Origin: Pseudomonas fluvialis
GTDB taxonomy: Bacteria > Pseudomonadota > Gammaproteobacteria > Pseudomonadales > Pseudomonadaceae
NCBI RefSeq assembly: GCF_014207935.1
Contig: NZ_JACHLL010000001.1
Coordinates: forward strand, 868,001-932,000
Reading direction: 5' to 3'
DNA: 64,000 nucleotides
Both the position numbers and the translations under genes were made by a program. Positions 1 through 7,206 of this stretch are shown here, piece after piece. Within the stretch, counting starts at the first letter, position 1, and every line of letters starts with the position of its first letter. The notes under the pieces are model-generated. The model did not search any database. It was not told where the DNA came from and was given only the letters and a program-made list of their open reading frames with translations.

Positions 1-486
1 CGATTTAAGCAGAGAGAAAACGTGGTCTTCCCCCTATTAGCCATTAGCCATGGATTGGCTTATGCGCACCGAATAGCGCGGGTCTGTGACCCGCCCTACA
101 AGGCTCATCCGGGCAATGAAGATAAGTTTCCGCAGATTTATATATGCAAGACTGATGGTAGCGATCCTGCGGAGTGCGCAACGGCAGAATATGCGGCGGG
201 TGTTCTTCCAAATCCGCTTATTCCTAAGTGTGATAAGTGTATAGCAAAATGCATTGCGGATTACTTTGATCCGACCCAGGATAAAGCTACTGATTTGGTT
301 GGGCGTGGTTTTTCTGGATATATCTGGCGAACGATGGGGCAGGTTTTAGCTCATGGTGCGAAGTCTTTTAATAAAGCTGACGGCGCATATAAGCTTGCAA
401 CTTGTATAACTAATCGCAAGAAAAAGCCTGAGTGTAAGGATGATAAGGATGGTGGCGGGAGTGGAGATTGTAAAGTCGATGATTGA
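1..486 (+). CDS. 3' part of an unidentified ORF; possible exchangeable toxin-type C-terminal tail
   Basis: The reading frame is open from the first base and stops at 484-486, so the gene starts outside the window. The product is cysteine-rich (a CDKCIAKC cluster near the middle) and ends in a Lys/Asp/Gly-rich tail. Codons are AT-richer than in genes after 3000. Bases 75-105, inside the frame, are a REP-like repeat whose inverted copy lies at 826-858, so the upstream part may not belong to the original protein. I do not recognise a domain. A cysteine-rich tail followed by an overlapping small membrane ORF resembles orphan tails of Rhs or other polymorphic toxins with immunity genes, but no Rhs core motif is visible; this is inference only. 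Confidence 0.4.
   Translation, partial: RFKQRENVVFPLLAISHGLAYAHRIARVCDPPYKAHPGNEDKFPQIYICKTDGSDPAECATAEYAAGVLPNPLIPKCDKCIAKCIADYFDPTQDKATDLVGRGFSGYIWRTMGQVLAHGAKSFNKADGAYKLATCITNRKKKPECKDDKDGGGSGDCKVDD
75..105 (-). repeat. REP-like inverted repeat, copy 1
   Basis: Read on the minus strand this is AGCCTTGTAGGGCGGGTC followed by a short loop and GACCCGCGCT. GCGGGTC and GACCCGC can pair, giving a hairpin as in REP elements. The copy at 826-858 is nearly identical and inverted. The repeat lies within the open frame of the partial gene at the window start. Confidence 0.7.
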
Positions 487-805
487 TTTCTTTCCTCTTG
501 ATCATAAACAAGTAATGGGAATGCTCTTTGTGGCTGTGAATGCTGTTTTAATATTCCTCATTTCATTTGCTAGAAAAGAAAAACAAGCTTCGCTATCGTT
601 TTTTATGATTTTCTCTGGCTTTTCAGTTTGCGTGGTTTATTTGGTTTTGTCTTCTGTAAGAGGTCTCGATATTTCTGAAGTCATATTCCTTAGGTCTTCT
701 GCTAGCTTTGGCCGTGGATTTTCTATAGGTGTTGGCTTTTTTTTGGGGGGGATTCTTGTTCTATTGAAGGTGATTACTTCTAGAGTTGTTCGATTTTTCA
801 TTTGA
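479..805 (+). CDS. Small membrane protein with about three predicted spans, unknown function
   Basis: This 108-residue ORF uses the ATG at 479, which overlaps the end of the previous frame by 8 bp and follows a GGAG-containing purine tract; in-frame ATGs at 440 and 449 are alternatives. Hydrophobic segments lie at about residues 11-30, 38-59 and 77-98, with a short basic tail. Base composition is AT-rich compared with the rest of the window, as in the ORF before it. The overlap suggests translational coupling with the upstream tail. By position it could be an immunity protein for that tail, but nothing in the sequence proves this and no family was recognised. Confidence 0.55.
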   Translation: MIDFFPLDHKQVMGMLFVAVNAVLIFLISFARKEKQASLSFFMIFSGFSVCVVYLVLSSVRGLDISEVIFLRSSASFGRGFSIGVGFFLGGILVLLKVITSRVVRFFI

Positions 806-825
806 CCCGTGCTCGACCTGTGGGT

Positions 826-858
826 AAGCCTTGTAGGGCGGGTCATTTGACCCGCGCT
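826..858 (+). repeat. REP-like inverted repeat, copy 2
   Basis: AAGCCTTGTAGGGCGGGTC, ATTT, GACCCGCGCT: a hairpin nearly identical to the minus-strand sequence at 75-105. Together they bracket about 720 bp holding the ORF tail and the membrane ORF. A partial duplication of the right arm (TTTGACCCG...CTGTG) lies just upstream at 801-822. Elements with a GTAGGGCGGGT core are common between Pseudomonas genes. Confidence 0.7.
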
Positions 859-965
859 GATCTGTGCTTGCCTCTACAGGGTGCTGCTGGTTGGCGGGGC
901 GGCACAGCGCATGATGCGGGCCGATATATTGCTCGGCTGATTACGCCTCCGGCTAATCCTCCATT

Positions 966-1310
966 TCATCGCTTAGCCGAATAGATCCAATACGAGAACA
1001 AAAAATTCACCGGAACCCACAGCCAACTCAGAATCACACTACCTACCATGTAAATTATCGATATATCAAGTAAAACCAATAACAAAAAACCTAGGAAAAC
1101 CCAACAACTACCCCAATAGAGCGCAGCCGCCAAGATGAAAAACAAAGCCACAACCCCGCCTAGAAAAATACCAGGATAAAGCAATATTGATTCTGCTCCT
1201 CCAAAGAAAGCACCAAGCCTAACTGTAGCAGCAAACAAAATTACAGAAATAAGCGGGGCAAGGAAATACGAATAAACGCTAGAAAAAGCATACTTAATAA
1301 ATCCAAGCAC
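966..1310 (-). CDS. Small membrane protein with three to four predicted spans, unknown function
   Basis: A hydrophobic 114-residue ORF on the minus strand. I chose the GTG at 1310 because AAAGGA stands seven bases before it; a TTG at 1328 would add six residues. Long hydrophobic stretches cover about residues 12-35, 45-70 and 72-105. It is AT-rich and isolated, with its 3' end facing the membrane ORF at 479-805. No family was recognised. It may be another orphan immunity-type membrane protein from the same foreign strip, but that is only context. Confidence 0.45.
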   Translation of the reverse strand: MLGFIKYAFSSVYSYFLAPLISVILFAATVRLGAFFGGAESILLYPGIFLGGVVALFFILAAALYWGSCWVFLGFLLLVLLDISIIYMVGSVILSWLWVPVNFLFSYWIYSAKR

Positions 1311-1369
1311 AACGCTATCCTTTGGCAAAGAAAAATATTCAATTTCGGAAAAGGAAACCGATTAATCAG

Positions 1370-1861
1370 CCCTCTCCAGCCGGGAAAGTAAATCTGTCCA
1401 CTCATTTCCATCATGGATGATTTGGCGCGGAAAATCGTACCGCCGATCTGGAAACGCACTACCTGACCCACCGTCACCAGACCATTACTGGGCCCCTAAC
1501 GACTGACCGCAACCTCGGCGCGGAACTGCAGCACCCTTTCGAAAATCGCATGTGCCGCTAGCTCGATATCCTATCGGGCGGCCTGTTTATCCAGAGCAAA
1601 CTTGGCGGCCGCGATATAGGAATTTCAGGTCACGATAGCGCCGGGCAATTTGCTCGGCTCCTTGACCGTCCCGAGAAACAGAGACGGACTGATGGGCGGC
1701 GCAAGGCTCAGGTCACTGACCTGCAACTGAATGTCCATGCTACTGACATGACGATCAAAGCCAATCACCGCCCGGCCGATCCGGCTGCCCTCTTCCACTT
1801 CAGTGAATAAACCCTGCACCAGCCAACTGGGCTCAGACACACACACGACCAGAACGAAATC
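1370..1861 (-). pseudogene. Remnant of an unidentified gene with three in-frame stops
   Basis: One minus-strand frame reads as protein-like sequence from 1861 to about 1370 but is interrupted by stops at 1627-1625, 1573-1571 and 1498-1496. Fragments between stops keep ordinary composition, for example LQVSDLSLAPPISPSLFLGT before the first stop, then FALDKQAAR, IELAAHAIFERVLQFRAEV and VVRFQIGGTIFRAKSS. That four consecutive segments share one frame argues for a decayed gene rather than chance. No start codon is available upstream, because a stop precedes position 1862. The family was not recognised. The downstream end merges into AT-rich sequence next to the membrane ORF. Confidence 0.45.
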
Positions 1862-1985
1862 CTACCTCGAGTCATATGCTGCTCTTGTTGCCTTGTCAGC
1901 ACAGGATTCTTGGTTCTGTACGAAAAATCGTCGAGCGAAGGGGAGACCAGAGCCCGGACGTTCGCGTGATAACTGCCGGACAAAC

Positions 1986-2011
1986 AAAACGGGAGCCGAA
2001 GCTCCCGTTTT
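1986..2011. terminator. Rho-independent terminator, bidirectional shape
   Basis: An 11-bp perfect stem (AAAACGGGAGC / GCTCCCGTTTT) closes a CGAA tetraloop. It lies 19 bp beyond the stop codon of the PEP-CTERM gene at 2031-2630 and has T tracts on both strands, so it can end that minus-strand transcript. Confidence 0.85.
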
Positions 2012-2030
2012 GAGATGGAGTACCTGAGGA

Positions 2031-2630
2031 TCAGACGGCCATTTCCTGTTGCTTGCGACGACGGGCAGCCACACCCATGAGACCCAGACCCGCCAGCAGC
2101 AGTGCATAGGTTTCCGGCTCAGGCACAGGACTCACCACCGAATCCAGGGAAATATCATCCACCAGGAAAATGCTGTTAGTGGAAATCCGCAGGGTATCGA
2201 TGCCGGTGAAGTTGCCGCTGAACAGTGTCCAGCCGTTGAATACGCCGCTGATACTGCCCACTTCGGTCCCTTGGAACAGGCCAGTAATGGTGCCGCTGAT
2301 TTGCTGGTTATACCAGCTCTTCAACCACAGGCTTTCAAAGGAGAAAGTTCCGCCACCAGCCTTGGTAATTTCGCCAATACCACCGTAGTTGTTCAGCGCA
2401 GCAAAACTGCCACTGTGCGCAGGGCCATTACCCGCCCAAGGAGCGCCGGCACTGATATCGACGTTGTCCATTGTCTGGTTGAAGACGAATCCATCGACTG
2501 CATAGTCAAGGGCGTTGTAATTGCGGGGAGTACCGGTCGACTCAAAGTCGATTACCGTTGCCTGGGCGCCAACCGAGACAAGAACTGTAGCCGCTGCAGC
2601 AATGAAGTTTTTAAAACTTTTCGATTTCAC
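2031..2630 (-). CDS. PEP-CTERM sorting-signal exported protein
   Basis: The 199-residue product has an N-terminal signal peptide (residues 1 to about 25, ending GAQA) and a C-terminal PEP-CTERM module starting near residue 169: VPEPETYALL, a hydrophobic span, then the basic cluster ARRRKQQ. In known systems this signal is recognised by an exosortase, which cleaves and anchors or releases the protein outside the cell. The middle is Gly/Asn/Ser-rich with beta-type sequence and no catalytic motif. No exosortase, EPS genes or PrsK/PrsR-type regulators are in the window, so the processing enzyme must be elsewhere or absent. The gene stands alone, with a strong terminator behind it. PEP-CTERM proteins are not typical of most Pseudomonas. 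Confidence 0.85.
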   Translation of the reverse strand: MKSKSFKNFIAAAATVLVSVGAQATVIDFESTGTPRNYNALDYAVDGFVFNQTMDNVDISAGAPWAGNGPAHSGSFAALNNYGGIGEITKAGGGTFSFESLWLKSWYNQQISGTITGLFQGTEVGSISGVFNGWTLFSGNFTGIDTLRISTNSIFLVDDISLDSVVSPVPEPETYALLLAGLGLMGVAARRRKQQEMAV

Positions 2631-3054
2631 AACTATTCCCTCAGTAGGTGATTGGAGCCGATCAGATTGTGTACTTTATATTTTTAATTTAATAATTCGC
2701 CACACTTAAAACTTATATAGCAGTTTGAATGGCAACATATAAATGCACGGCCACTCATGGCGAGTAGCGGTGAAATCTACCAGAGTCAAATGACAGCGCA
2801 TAGATAAAATAAAAAGGATTAATTACAAACCTAGATAGTAATTAATCCTTTCCTGACAACATCGATACGGCACTGAATATCAACTTCGCCACTGCAAACA
2901 GGCCGCGCGCGGCACCGACAATTGGGTCACCCACCAATGAGCGCACAGGCCTGTGTGGACAGGCCTGAATGAAGCCCGGTTTGATGGCCTTGGCTCATGA
3001 TCGGAGCAATGGCGACGCCGCTGCCCGGCGAACCCTGAAAACCCCGAGCAACGC
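2631..3054. other. Intergenic stretch of 424 bp, no gene seen
   Basis: The part next to 2631 is AT-rich and should hold the promoter of the PEP-CTERM gene. A perfect 13-bp inverted repeat stands at 2813-2851. Further on, two CAGGCCTG palindromes (near 2945 and 2961) could pair with each other. No credible ORF is present. Confidence 0.6.
2813..2851. repeat. Perfect 13-bp AT-rich inverted repeat
   Basis: AAAGGATTAATTA at 2813-2825 is matched exactly by TAATTAATCCTTT at 2839-2851, with a 13-base spacer. It could form a hairpin, or be an operator with half-sites 26 bp apart. It has no long T tract on the plus strand, so a terminator role is uncertain. Confidence 0.7.
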
Positions 3055-4224
3055 TCAGTTGGTCTGGGCAGCCTCTTTCTGAGTCAGCTGCTTAGCCGAT
3101 TGGGCCACCCTGTCTGCCTCCGCCAGACGTGCCTGCAACTGCGCCAGGTGACTGTCCTTGAGCTGCACCAGCCGCTGCAGCTTGTCCAGCTGCGACTGCA
3201 GGTCGGCGATGCGGCTGTTCAGCTCCTCCCGCTCGCGGCGGGCCTGGTCCAGCCCTTCCTGGGTCAGTGCCAGCTGCTCCTTGAGCGCCTTGCTGGTGCC
3301 AGCCTGGTCTTTGCCCTGCGCGGCATCCGCTGCGCCCTTGGCTGTCGAGGCGCCTACCAGACTGAGCGTGTCACCCTTGGCCACCGATGCGGGAGCCGCC
3401 GCTGCAGCGGTACGCCGGGTCGCATCCATCTGCGCCGGTGCGGACGGCGCGCGCCAGCTCTGGTGCTGCTGTTCGACCTGCGCCAGCGCCTCGCTGGCCG
3501 AGTGCTGCTGCATCTGCTCGGCGGTCGGCAGCTGCAGGGTCTGGTTGCGCTTGAGGCGGTTGATGTTGCCGCCATCGAACGCCTGCGGGTTGAGCCGCTG
3601 AATCGCCAGCATGGCCTGCTGCGGCGTGGCCTGCGGGCCACGAATGGCGCGGGCGATGTCCCACAGGCGGTCGTTTTCGCGGGTCTGGTACTGGCTGCCC
3701 AGCTGCGGGCCGCTGCTGTTTGCCGGCGCTTGCTGCGGTGCAGGCACGGATGCCGGGGCCGACACGGCCTGGCGCACTGTGCTGGCCACGACCGGCGAGG
3801 CAACAGGGGCCTGGAAGCTGTAGCTGGGCGGGTCGAGCAGCAGGTTGAATTCGCGCAGCTGGCGACCGTTGGGCCAGGTCACTTCCAGCAGCAGGTTGAG
3901 GTAGGGCTCACGCACCGGCTGGCGCGAGGTCACGCGGATCACGCTGCCGCCCGCGGCGCGGAGCTCGGGGCTGAACTGCAGATCACCGAGGAACTGACTG
4001 CGCTCGATCCCGGCCTTCAGATAGTCCTCGGCCGAGGCCAGACGCACCAGCACCTCGCCGGCACCCAGGTCGCCGACATCGCTCAGCGGGATCTGTGCGC
4101 GCAGCGGCTGGCTCAGGGCCGACTGCACATGAACTTCGCCAATCCCCAGCGCCCAGGCCGGTACGCTCAGGGAGCTGGTGGATGCCACGGCCAGAGCCAG
4201 CAGCAGACGACGTGCCTGAATCAT
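3055..4224 (-). CDS. Short FimV-like protein (FimV N-terminal region, LysM-like segment, coiled coil)
   Basis: The 389-residue product starts at the ATG at 4224, preceded by GAGAGG; a longer frame to 4278 lacks a ribosome site. A signal peptide (about 1-25, ending PAWA) leads into LGIGEVHVQSALSQPLRAQI, the conserved opening of FimV-type proteins. A LysM-like segment (QTRENDRLWDIARAIRG through NRLKRNQTLQLP) lies near residues 180-235, and a coiled coil occupies about 310-380. FimV acts in the periplasm and inner membrane at the cell pole in type IV pilus assembly and twitching. Full-length FimV is usually about twice this size, with a transmembrane span and a cytoplasmic TPR domain; both are missing here, so this is a paralogue or a soluble partner. 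It has no operon neighbours. Confidence 0.8.
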   Translation of the reverse strand: MIQARRLLLALAVASTSSLSVPAWALGIGEVHVQSALSQPLRAQIPLSDVGDLGAGEVLVRLASAEDYLKAGIERSQFLGDLQFSPELRAAGGSVIRVTSRQPVREPYLNLLLEVTWPNGRQLREFNLLLDPPSYSFQAPVASPVVASTVRQAVSAPASVPAPQQAPANSSGPQLGSQYQTRENDRLWDIARAIRGPQATPQQAMLAIQRLNPQAFDGGNINRLKRNQTLQLPTAEQMQQHSASEALAQVEQQHQSWRAPSAPAQMDATRRTAAAAAPASVAKGDTLSLVGASTAKGAADAAQGKDQAGTSKALKEQLALTQEGLDQARREREELNSRIADLQSQLDKLQRLVQLKDSHLAQLQARLAEADRVAQSAKQLTQKEAAQTN

Positions 4225-4380
4225 GGGAAACCTCTCGACAATCAGCGCTCTCCGGGGTCGACCACCCCGGCCTGCCACACGGCAGTATTAAGTCCGATTA
4301 TTCGCGGCCACCGCGCCACTCGACAGGCACAAATGACGCAAGCGCAGAACCCGTCACAGATGGATTGGCAGAACTGCCGA

Positions 4381-4920
4381 TCAGTCGGCACTGCGCAGGG
4401 TCTGCGCCACTTCGTCGGCCCAGGCCAGCCAGGCTTGCTCGCCGAGAATGCCGCGGCGCAGGGTCAGATAGGGCAGGCGCCAGGCCAGTCGCTCGGCCTC
4501 GGGCAGGGCAAGCAGTTCGCGCTCGATGGCCTGCAGGCTGTCCAGGGTCTTGAGGTGAATGGCCACGTGCCGGGCCATCTCCTCGCGCAGGTTGGCTTCG
4601 TCGGTCAGCGTACCGCCGTAGAGTTTGACCAGCAGGGCATCGTTGATCCGGTTCGGTGCCACCGGCTCACTCAGCCAGCGCAGCAGCTCGGCGTGGCCTG
4701 CCGGAGTCAGGCGGTAGACCTTCTTGTCCGGCCGGCTGTCCTGCGCCTCTTCCTCGAAGGCCAGCCAGCCGGCCTCGCTCAGCTTCTTCAGCTCCAGATA
4801 GACCTGCTGGTGCTTGGCGTTCCAGAAGTAGCCAAGCCCGGCCTTGAAGCGCTTGACCAGATCGTAGCCGCTGCCCGGTTCGCTTTCGAGAAGAATGAGG
4901 ATGGCGTGCTTGAGGGACAT
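4381..4920 (-). CDS. PadR-family transcriptional regulator
   Basis: The 179-residue product begins at the ATG at 4920 (MSLKHAILILLE), where PadR proteins normally start; the frame runs further upstream through operator sequence. Residues about 1-85 form the winged helix (SGYDLVKRF, YLELKKLSEAGWL, KKVYRLTPAGHAELLRWL). The rest is the helical Vir-like dimerisation domain with LRREMARH-type heptads. PadR regulators are usually repressors released by small aromatic or lipophilic ligands. It is divergent from the oxidoreductase at 5055, and two matched TATGCAA-N4-TTGCATA palindromes lie between them, so autoregulation plus control of the neighbour is likely. The ligand is unknown. Confidence 0.9.
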   Translation of the reverse strand: MSLKHAILILLESEPGSGYDLVKRFKAGLGYFWNAKHQQVYLELKKLSEAGWLAFEEEAQDSRPDKKVYRLTPAGHAELLRWLSEPVAPNRINDALLVKLYGGTLTDEANLREEMARHVAIHLKTLDSLQAIERELLALPEAERLAWRLPYLTLRRGILGEQAWLAWADEVAQTLRSAD

Positions 4921-4967
4921 GGACGCAGATTCGGCATAAGGCGGGAAGTGCTTGGCAGTATACGGAC

Positions 4968-4985
4968 TATGCAAGAAGTTGCATA
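4968..4985. promoter_or_regulatory. Probable PadR operator 1
   Basis: A perfect palindrome, TATGCAA-GAAG-TTGCATA, in the region between the divergent PadR and oxidoreductase genes. It has the same half-sites as the copy at 5006-5023, and its centre is 38 bp away from that copy's. It fits the ATGCAA/TTGCAT type of site bound by PadR dimers. Confidence 0.8.
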
Positions 4986-5005
4986 AATCTCCCGGGCGCA
5001 CCTAA

Positions 5006-5023
5006 TATGCAAAACATTGCATA
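5006..5023. promoter_or_regulatory. Probable PadR operator 2
   Basis: TATGCAA-AACA-TTGCATA, a perfect palindrome with the same half-sites as 4968-4985 and a different 4-base spacer. It lies 32 bp upstream of the oxidoreductase start, a position suited to blocking its promoter. Confidence 0.8.
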
Positions 5024-5054
5024 ACAAGAACAACATCCGCCCGGAGATCCTTCC

Positions 5055-6704
5055 ATGAAACGCACTGGCACCCGCTTCCGCACCCGCCTCGCCCAAGACA
5101 ACTACGACGCCATCATCATCGGCTCGGGCATTGGCGGCCTGACCACCGCCGCGCTGCTGAGCAAGCTGGGCAAGCGCGTCTGCGTGCTGGAGCAGCACTA
5201 CACCGCCGGCGGCTACACCCACAGCTACGAGCGCGAAGGCTACGAGTGGGACGTTGGCGTGCACTACATCGGCGAGGTGCACAAACCCTGGTCGGTGATC
5301 CGCCGGGTGTTCGACGTGATCAGCGACGGCAACCTGCACTGGGCGCCGATGGACGACCATTACGACCGTATCGTGCTGGGCGAGCAGGTGATCGACTACG
5401 TCGCCGGCCGCGAGCAGTTCAAGGCCGAGATGAAGCGCCACTTCCCCGGCGAGGCGGCCGCCATCGACCGTTATGTCGAGCTGCTCAGCGAGGTCAGCGC
5501 ACGGGTACCGAAGTTCTTCGCCGGTCAGGCCATGCCGCGCACCCTCGGTCTGCTCTACGCCAAGCTGCGCCGCTGGTGGATGCCGGACTACTGCTTCAAG
5601 AGCACCCGCGAAGTGCTCGAAGGGCTGACCCGCAACGAGCAACTGATCGGCGCGCTCACCGCCCAGTGGGGGGACTACGGCCTGCCGCCGAGCGAGTCGT
5701 CCTTCCTCATGCACGCCATGGTGGCCAAGCACTACATCACCGGCGGCAACTACCCGGTGGGCGGCGCGGTGAGCATGGCCGAGACCATCATCCCGGTGAT
5801 CGAGGCCGCCGGCGGTCAGGTGTTCACCTACGCCGGCGTGGACAAGATCCTGATCGAGAACGGCCGCGCCGTGGGCGTGCGCCTGCAGAAGGACGGCGTC
5901 GAACTGCGCGCGCCGCAGATCGTCAGCTGCGCCGGGCTGGTGCCGACCTATACCCGCCTGGTGCCGCGCGAAGCCGCCGAGTCGGCAGGCCTGCTGACCA
6001 ACCTCAAGCAGGTGGAACTGTCCGCCGCCACCCTCTGCCTGTATGCCGGCTTCAAGGGCAGCGCCAGCGAGCTGGGCCTGCCGAAGACCAACTACTGGGT
6101 CTACCCCTCGGCCGATCACGACGGCAACGTGCAGGCCTTCGAAAGCCGGCAGAGCGAGACGATGCCGCTGATCTACATCTCCTTCCCCTCGGCCAAGGAT
6201 CCGTCCTGGGATGCGCGCTACCCGCACAAGGCCACGGTGGAGATCGTCGCAGCGACCCTGCCGGAATGGTTCGCCCAGTGGAAAGGCAGCACCTGGGGCA
6301 AACGCGGCGAGGACTACGAAGCGTTCAAGGCCAAACTCACCGAGCAGTTGCTGGAAACCCTCTACCGCTTCCAGCCACAGCTGCGTGAACACCTGGATTT
6401 CTGCGAGCTGGGCACGCCGTTGTCCACCGAATGGTTCCAGTGGAACGAGCAGGGCGAGATCTACGGCATCGAGCACACGGTGCAGCGCTTCGACCAGCAC
6501 TGGATCCACAGCCAGACGCCGATCAAGGGCCTCTACCTGACCGGCGCCGACACCGTCACCGCCGGCGTGGGTGGCGCGCTGATGGCCGGCGTGCTGACCG
6601 CCAGCTGCATGCTCGGCTGGCGCGGCTACAAGGTAGGGCAGTTGCTGAAGGAGTGGCGCGGCAAAACCACCAGCGAGACACCCGCCAGCACCGAACCAGC
6701 CTGA
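5055..6704 (+). CDS. FAD-dependent phytoene desaturase/retinol saturase-like oxidoreductase
   Basis: The 549-residue product opens with a Rossmann dinucleotide-binding motif (IIIGSGIGGLTTAALLSKLG, about 20-39) followed by VCVLEQHYTAGGYTHS, the FAD-contacting region of the phytoene desaturase/amine oxidase superfamily. The C-terminal FAD segment is LTGADTVTAGVGGALMAGV near 498-516. There is no signal peptide. Family members saturate, desaturate or isomerise polyenes and related lipids; the substrate cannot be read from sequence, and no crtB/crtE carotenoid genes are nearby. The start follows GGAGATCC. The PadR gene is divergent with paired operators between, so expression is probably ligand-inducible. 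It appears monocistronic: the next gene is on the other strand, five bases after its stop. Confidence 0.85.
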   Translation: MKRTGTRFRTRLAQDNYDAIIIGSGIGGLTTAALLSKLGKRVCVLEQHYTAGGYTHSYEREGYEWDVGVHYIGEVHKPWSVIRRVFDVISDGNLHWAPMDDHYDRIVLGEQVIDYVAGREQFKAEMKRHFPGEAAAIDRYVELLSEVSARVPKFFAGQAMPRTLGLLYAKLRRWWMPDYCFKSTREVLEGLTRNEQLIGALTAQWGDYGLPPSESSFLMHAMVAKHYITGGNYPVGGAVSMAETIIPVIEAAGGQVFTYAGVDKILIENGRAVGVRLQKDGVELRAPQIVSCAGLVPTYTRLVPREAAESAGLLTNLKQVELSAATLCLYAGFKGSASELGLPKTNYWVYPSADHDGNVQAFESRQSETMPLIYISFPSAKDPSWDARYPHKATVEIVAATLPEWFAQWKGSTWGKRGEDYEAFKAKLTEQLLETLYRFQPQLREHLDFCELGTPLSTEWFQWNEQGEIYGIEHTVQRFDQHWIHSQTPIKGLYLTGADTVTAGVGGALMAGVLTASCMLGWRGYKVGQLLKEWRGKTTSETPASTEPA

Positions 6705-6709
6705 TCCGG

Positions 6710-7180
6710 CTACTCGTCAGGACGGGTCGGCACCGAAGCCGGCCAGTCCTGAGCGGTCAGGCCCAGGTGCGGCAGCCAGTCCACGGGACTCTCCGGCACG
6801 CCCTGGCCCGGCCAATGGCGGCCGGAGCAGTCGCGCTCAAAACGCTGGGATAGCGAGTGCCAGCTGGCATAGGCGCTGTCGCTGGCTACGCCCGGGGTGC
6901 TCTCGCGGCGTTGCAGCTCGACCGCCGCCTGGCGCAGCGCTTCCACCTGACCGAGGCAGTAGGTGAAGTAGCGGTCATCCATCACGGCATAGGGTGAGGG
7001 CTGCTCCTGCAGCCACTCCACCAGCCGCATCCCTCCGGCAAAAAGCATGACCGAGGCATACATCAGCAACAGGACGCCGAACAGCAAGCAGACCAAGAGC
7101 AGCTTGCTCAGCTGGCCACGCACCTCGCGCGGCAACTGGGCCCATACGCGCAGCCAACGCGGTACGGTCGATTCATCCAT
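6710..7180 (-). CDS. Hypothetical membrane protein with one N-terminal span
   Basis: The 156-residue product has a basic N-terminus, one strong transmembrane segment at about residues 26-50 (LLLVCLLFGVLLLMYASVMLF) and a soluble remainder rich in Trp, Arg and Gln, with two cysteines (YCLGQV and RDCSG). No known domain was recognised. It converges with the oxidoreductase at 6704. Upstream on the same strand, 26 bp away, is the SMI1/KNR4-like gene, so the two probably share a transcript. Confidence 0.7.
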   Translation of the reverse strand: MDESTVPRWLRVWAQLPREVRGQLSKLLLVCLLFGVLLLMYASVMLFAGGMRLVEWLQEQPSPYAVMDDRYFTYCLGQVEALRQAAVELQRRESTPGVASDSAYASWHSLSQRFERDCSGRHWPGQGVPESPVDWLPHLGLTAQDWPASVPTRPDE

Positions 7181-7206
7181 GATTCACGCTCCCTGTTCAG
7201 CGTCGG

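Noticed and set aside
3100..4986. Long plus-strand open frame (628 codons) opposite the FimV-like and PadR genes
   Set aside because: It is antisense to two well-supported genes and its translation is rich in Gln, Arg, Leu and Ala, as expected for a shadow frame in GC-rich DNA.
4788..6509. Long minus-strand frame (573 codons) opposite the oxidoreductase
   Set aside because: The plus-strand gene has clear FAD motifs; the reverse frame is a His/Val/Ala/Gly-rich shadow.
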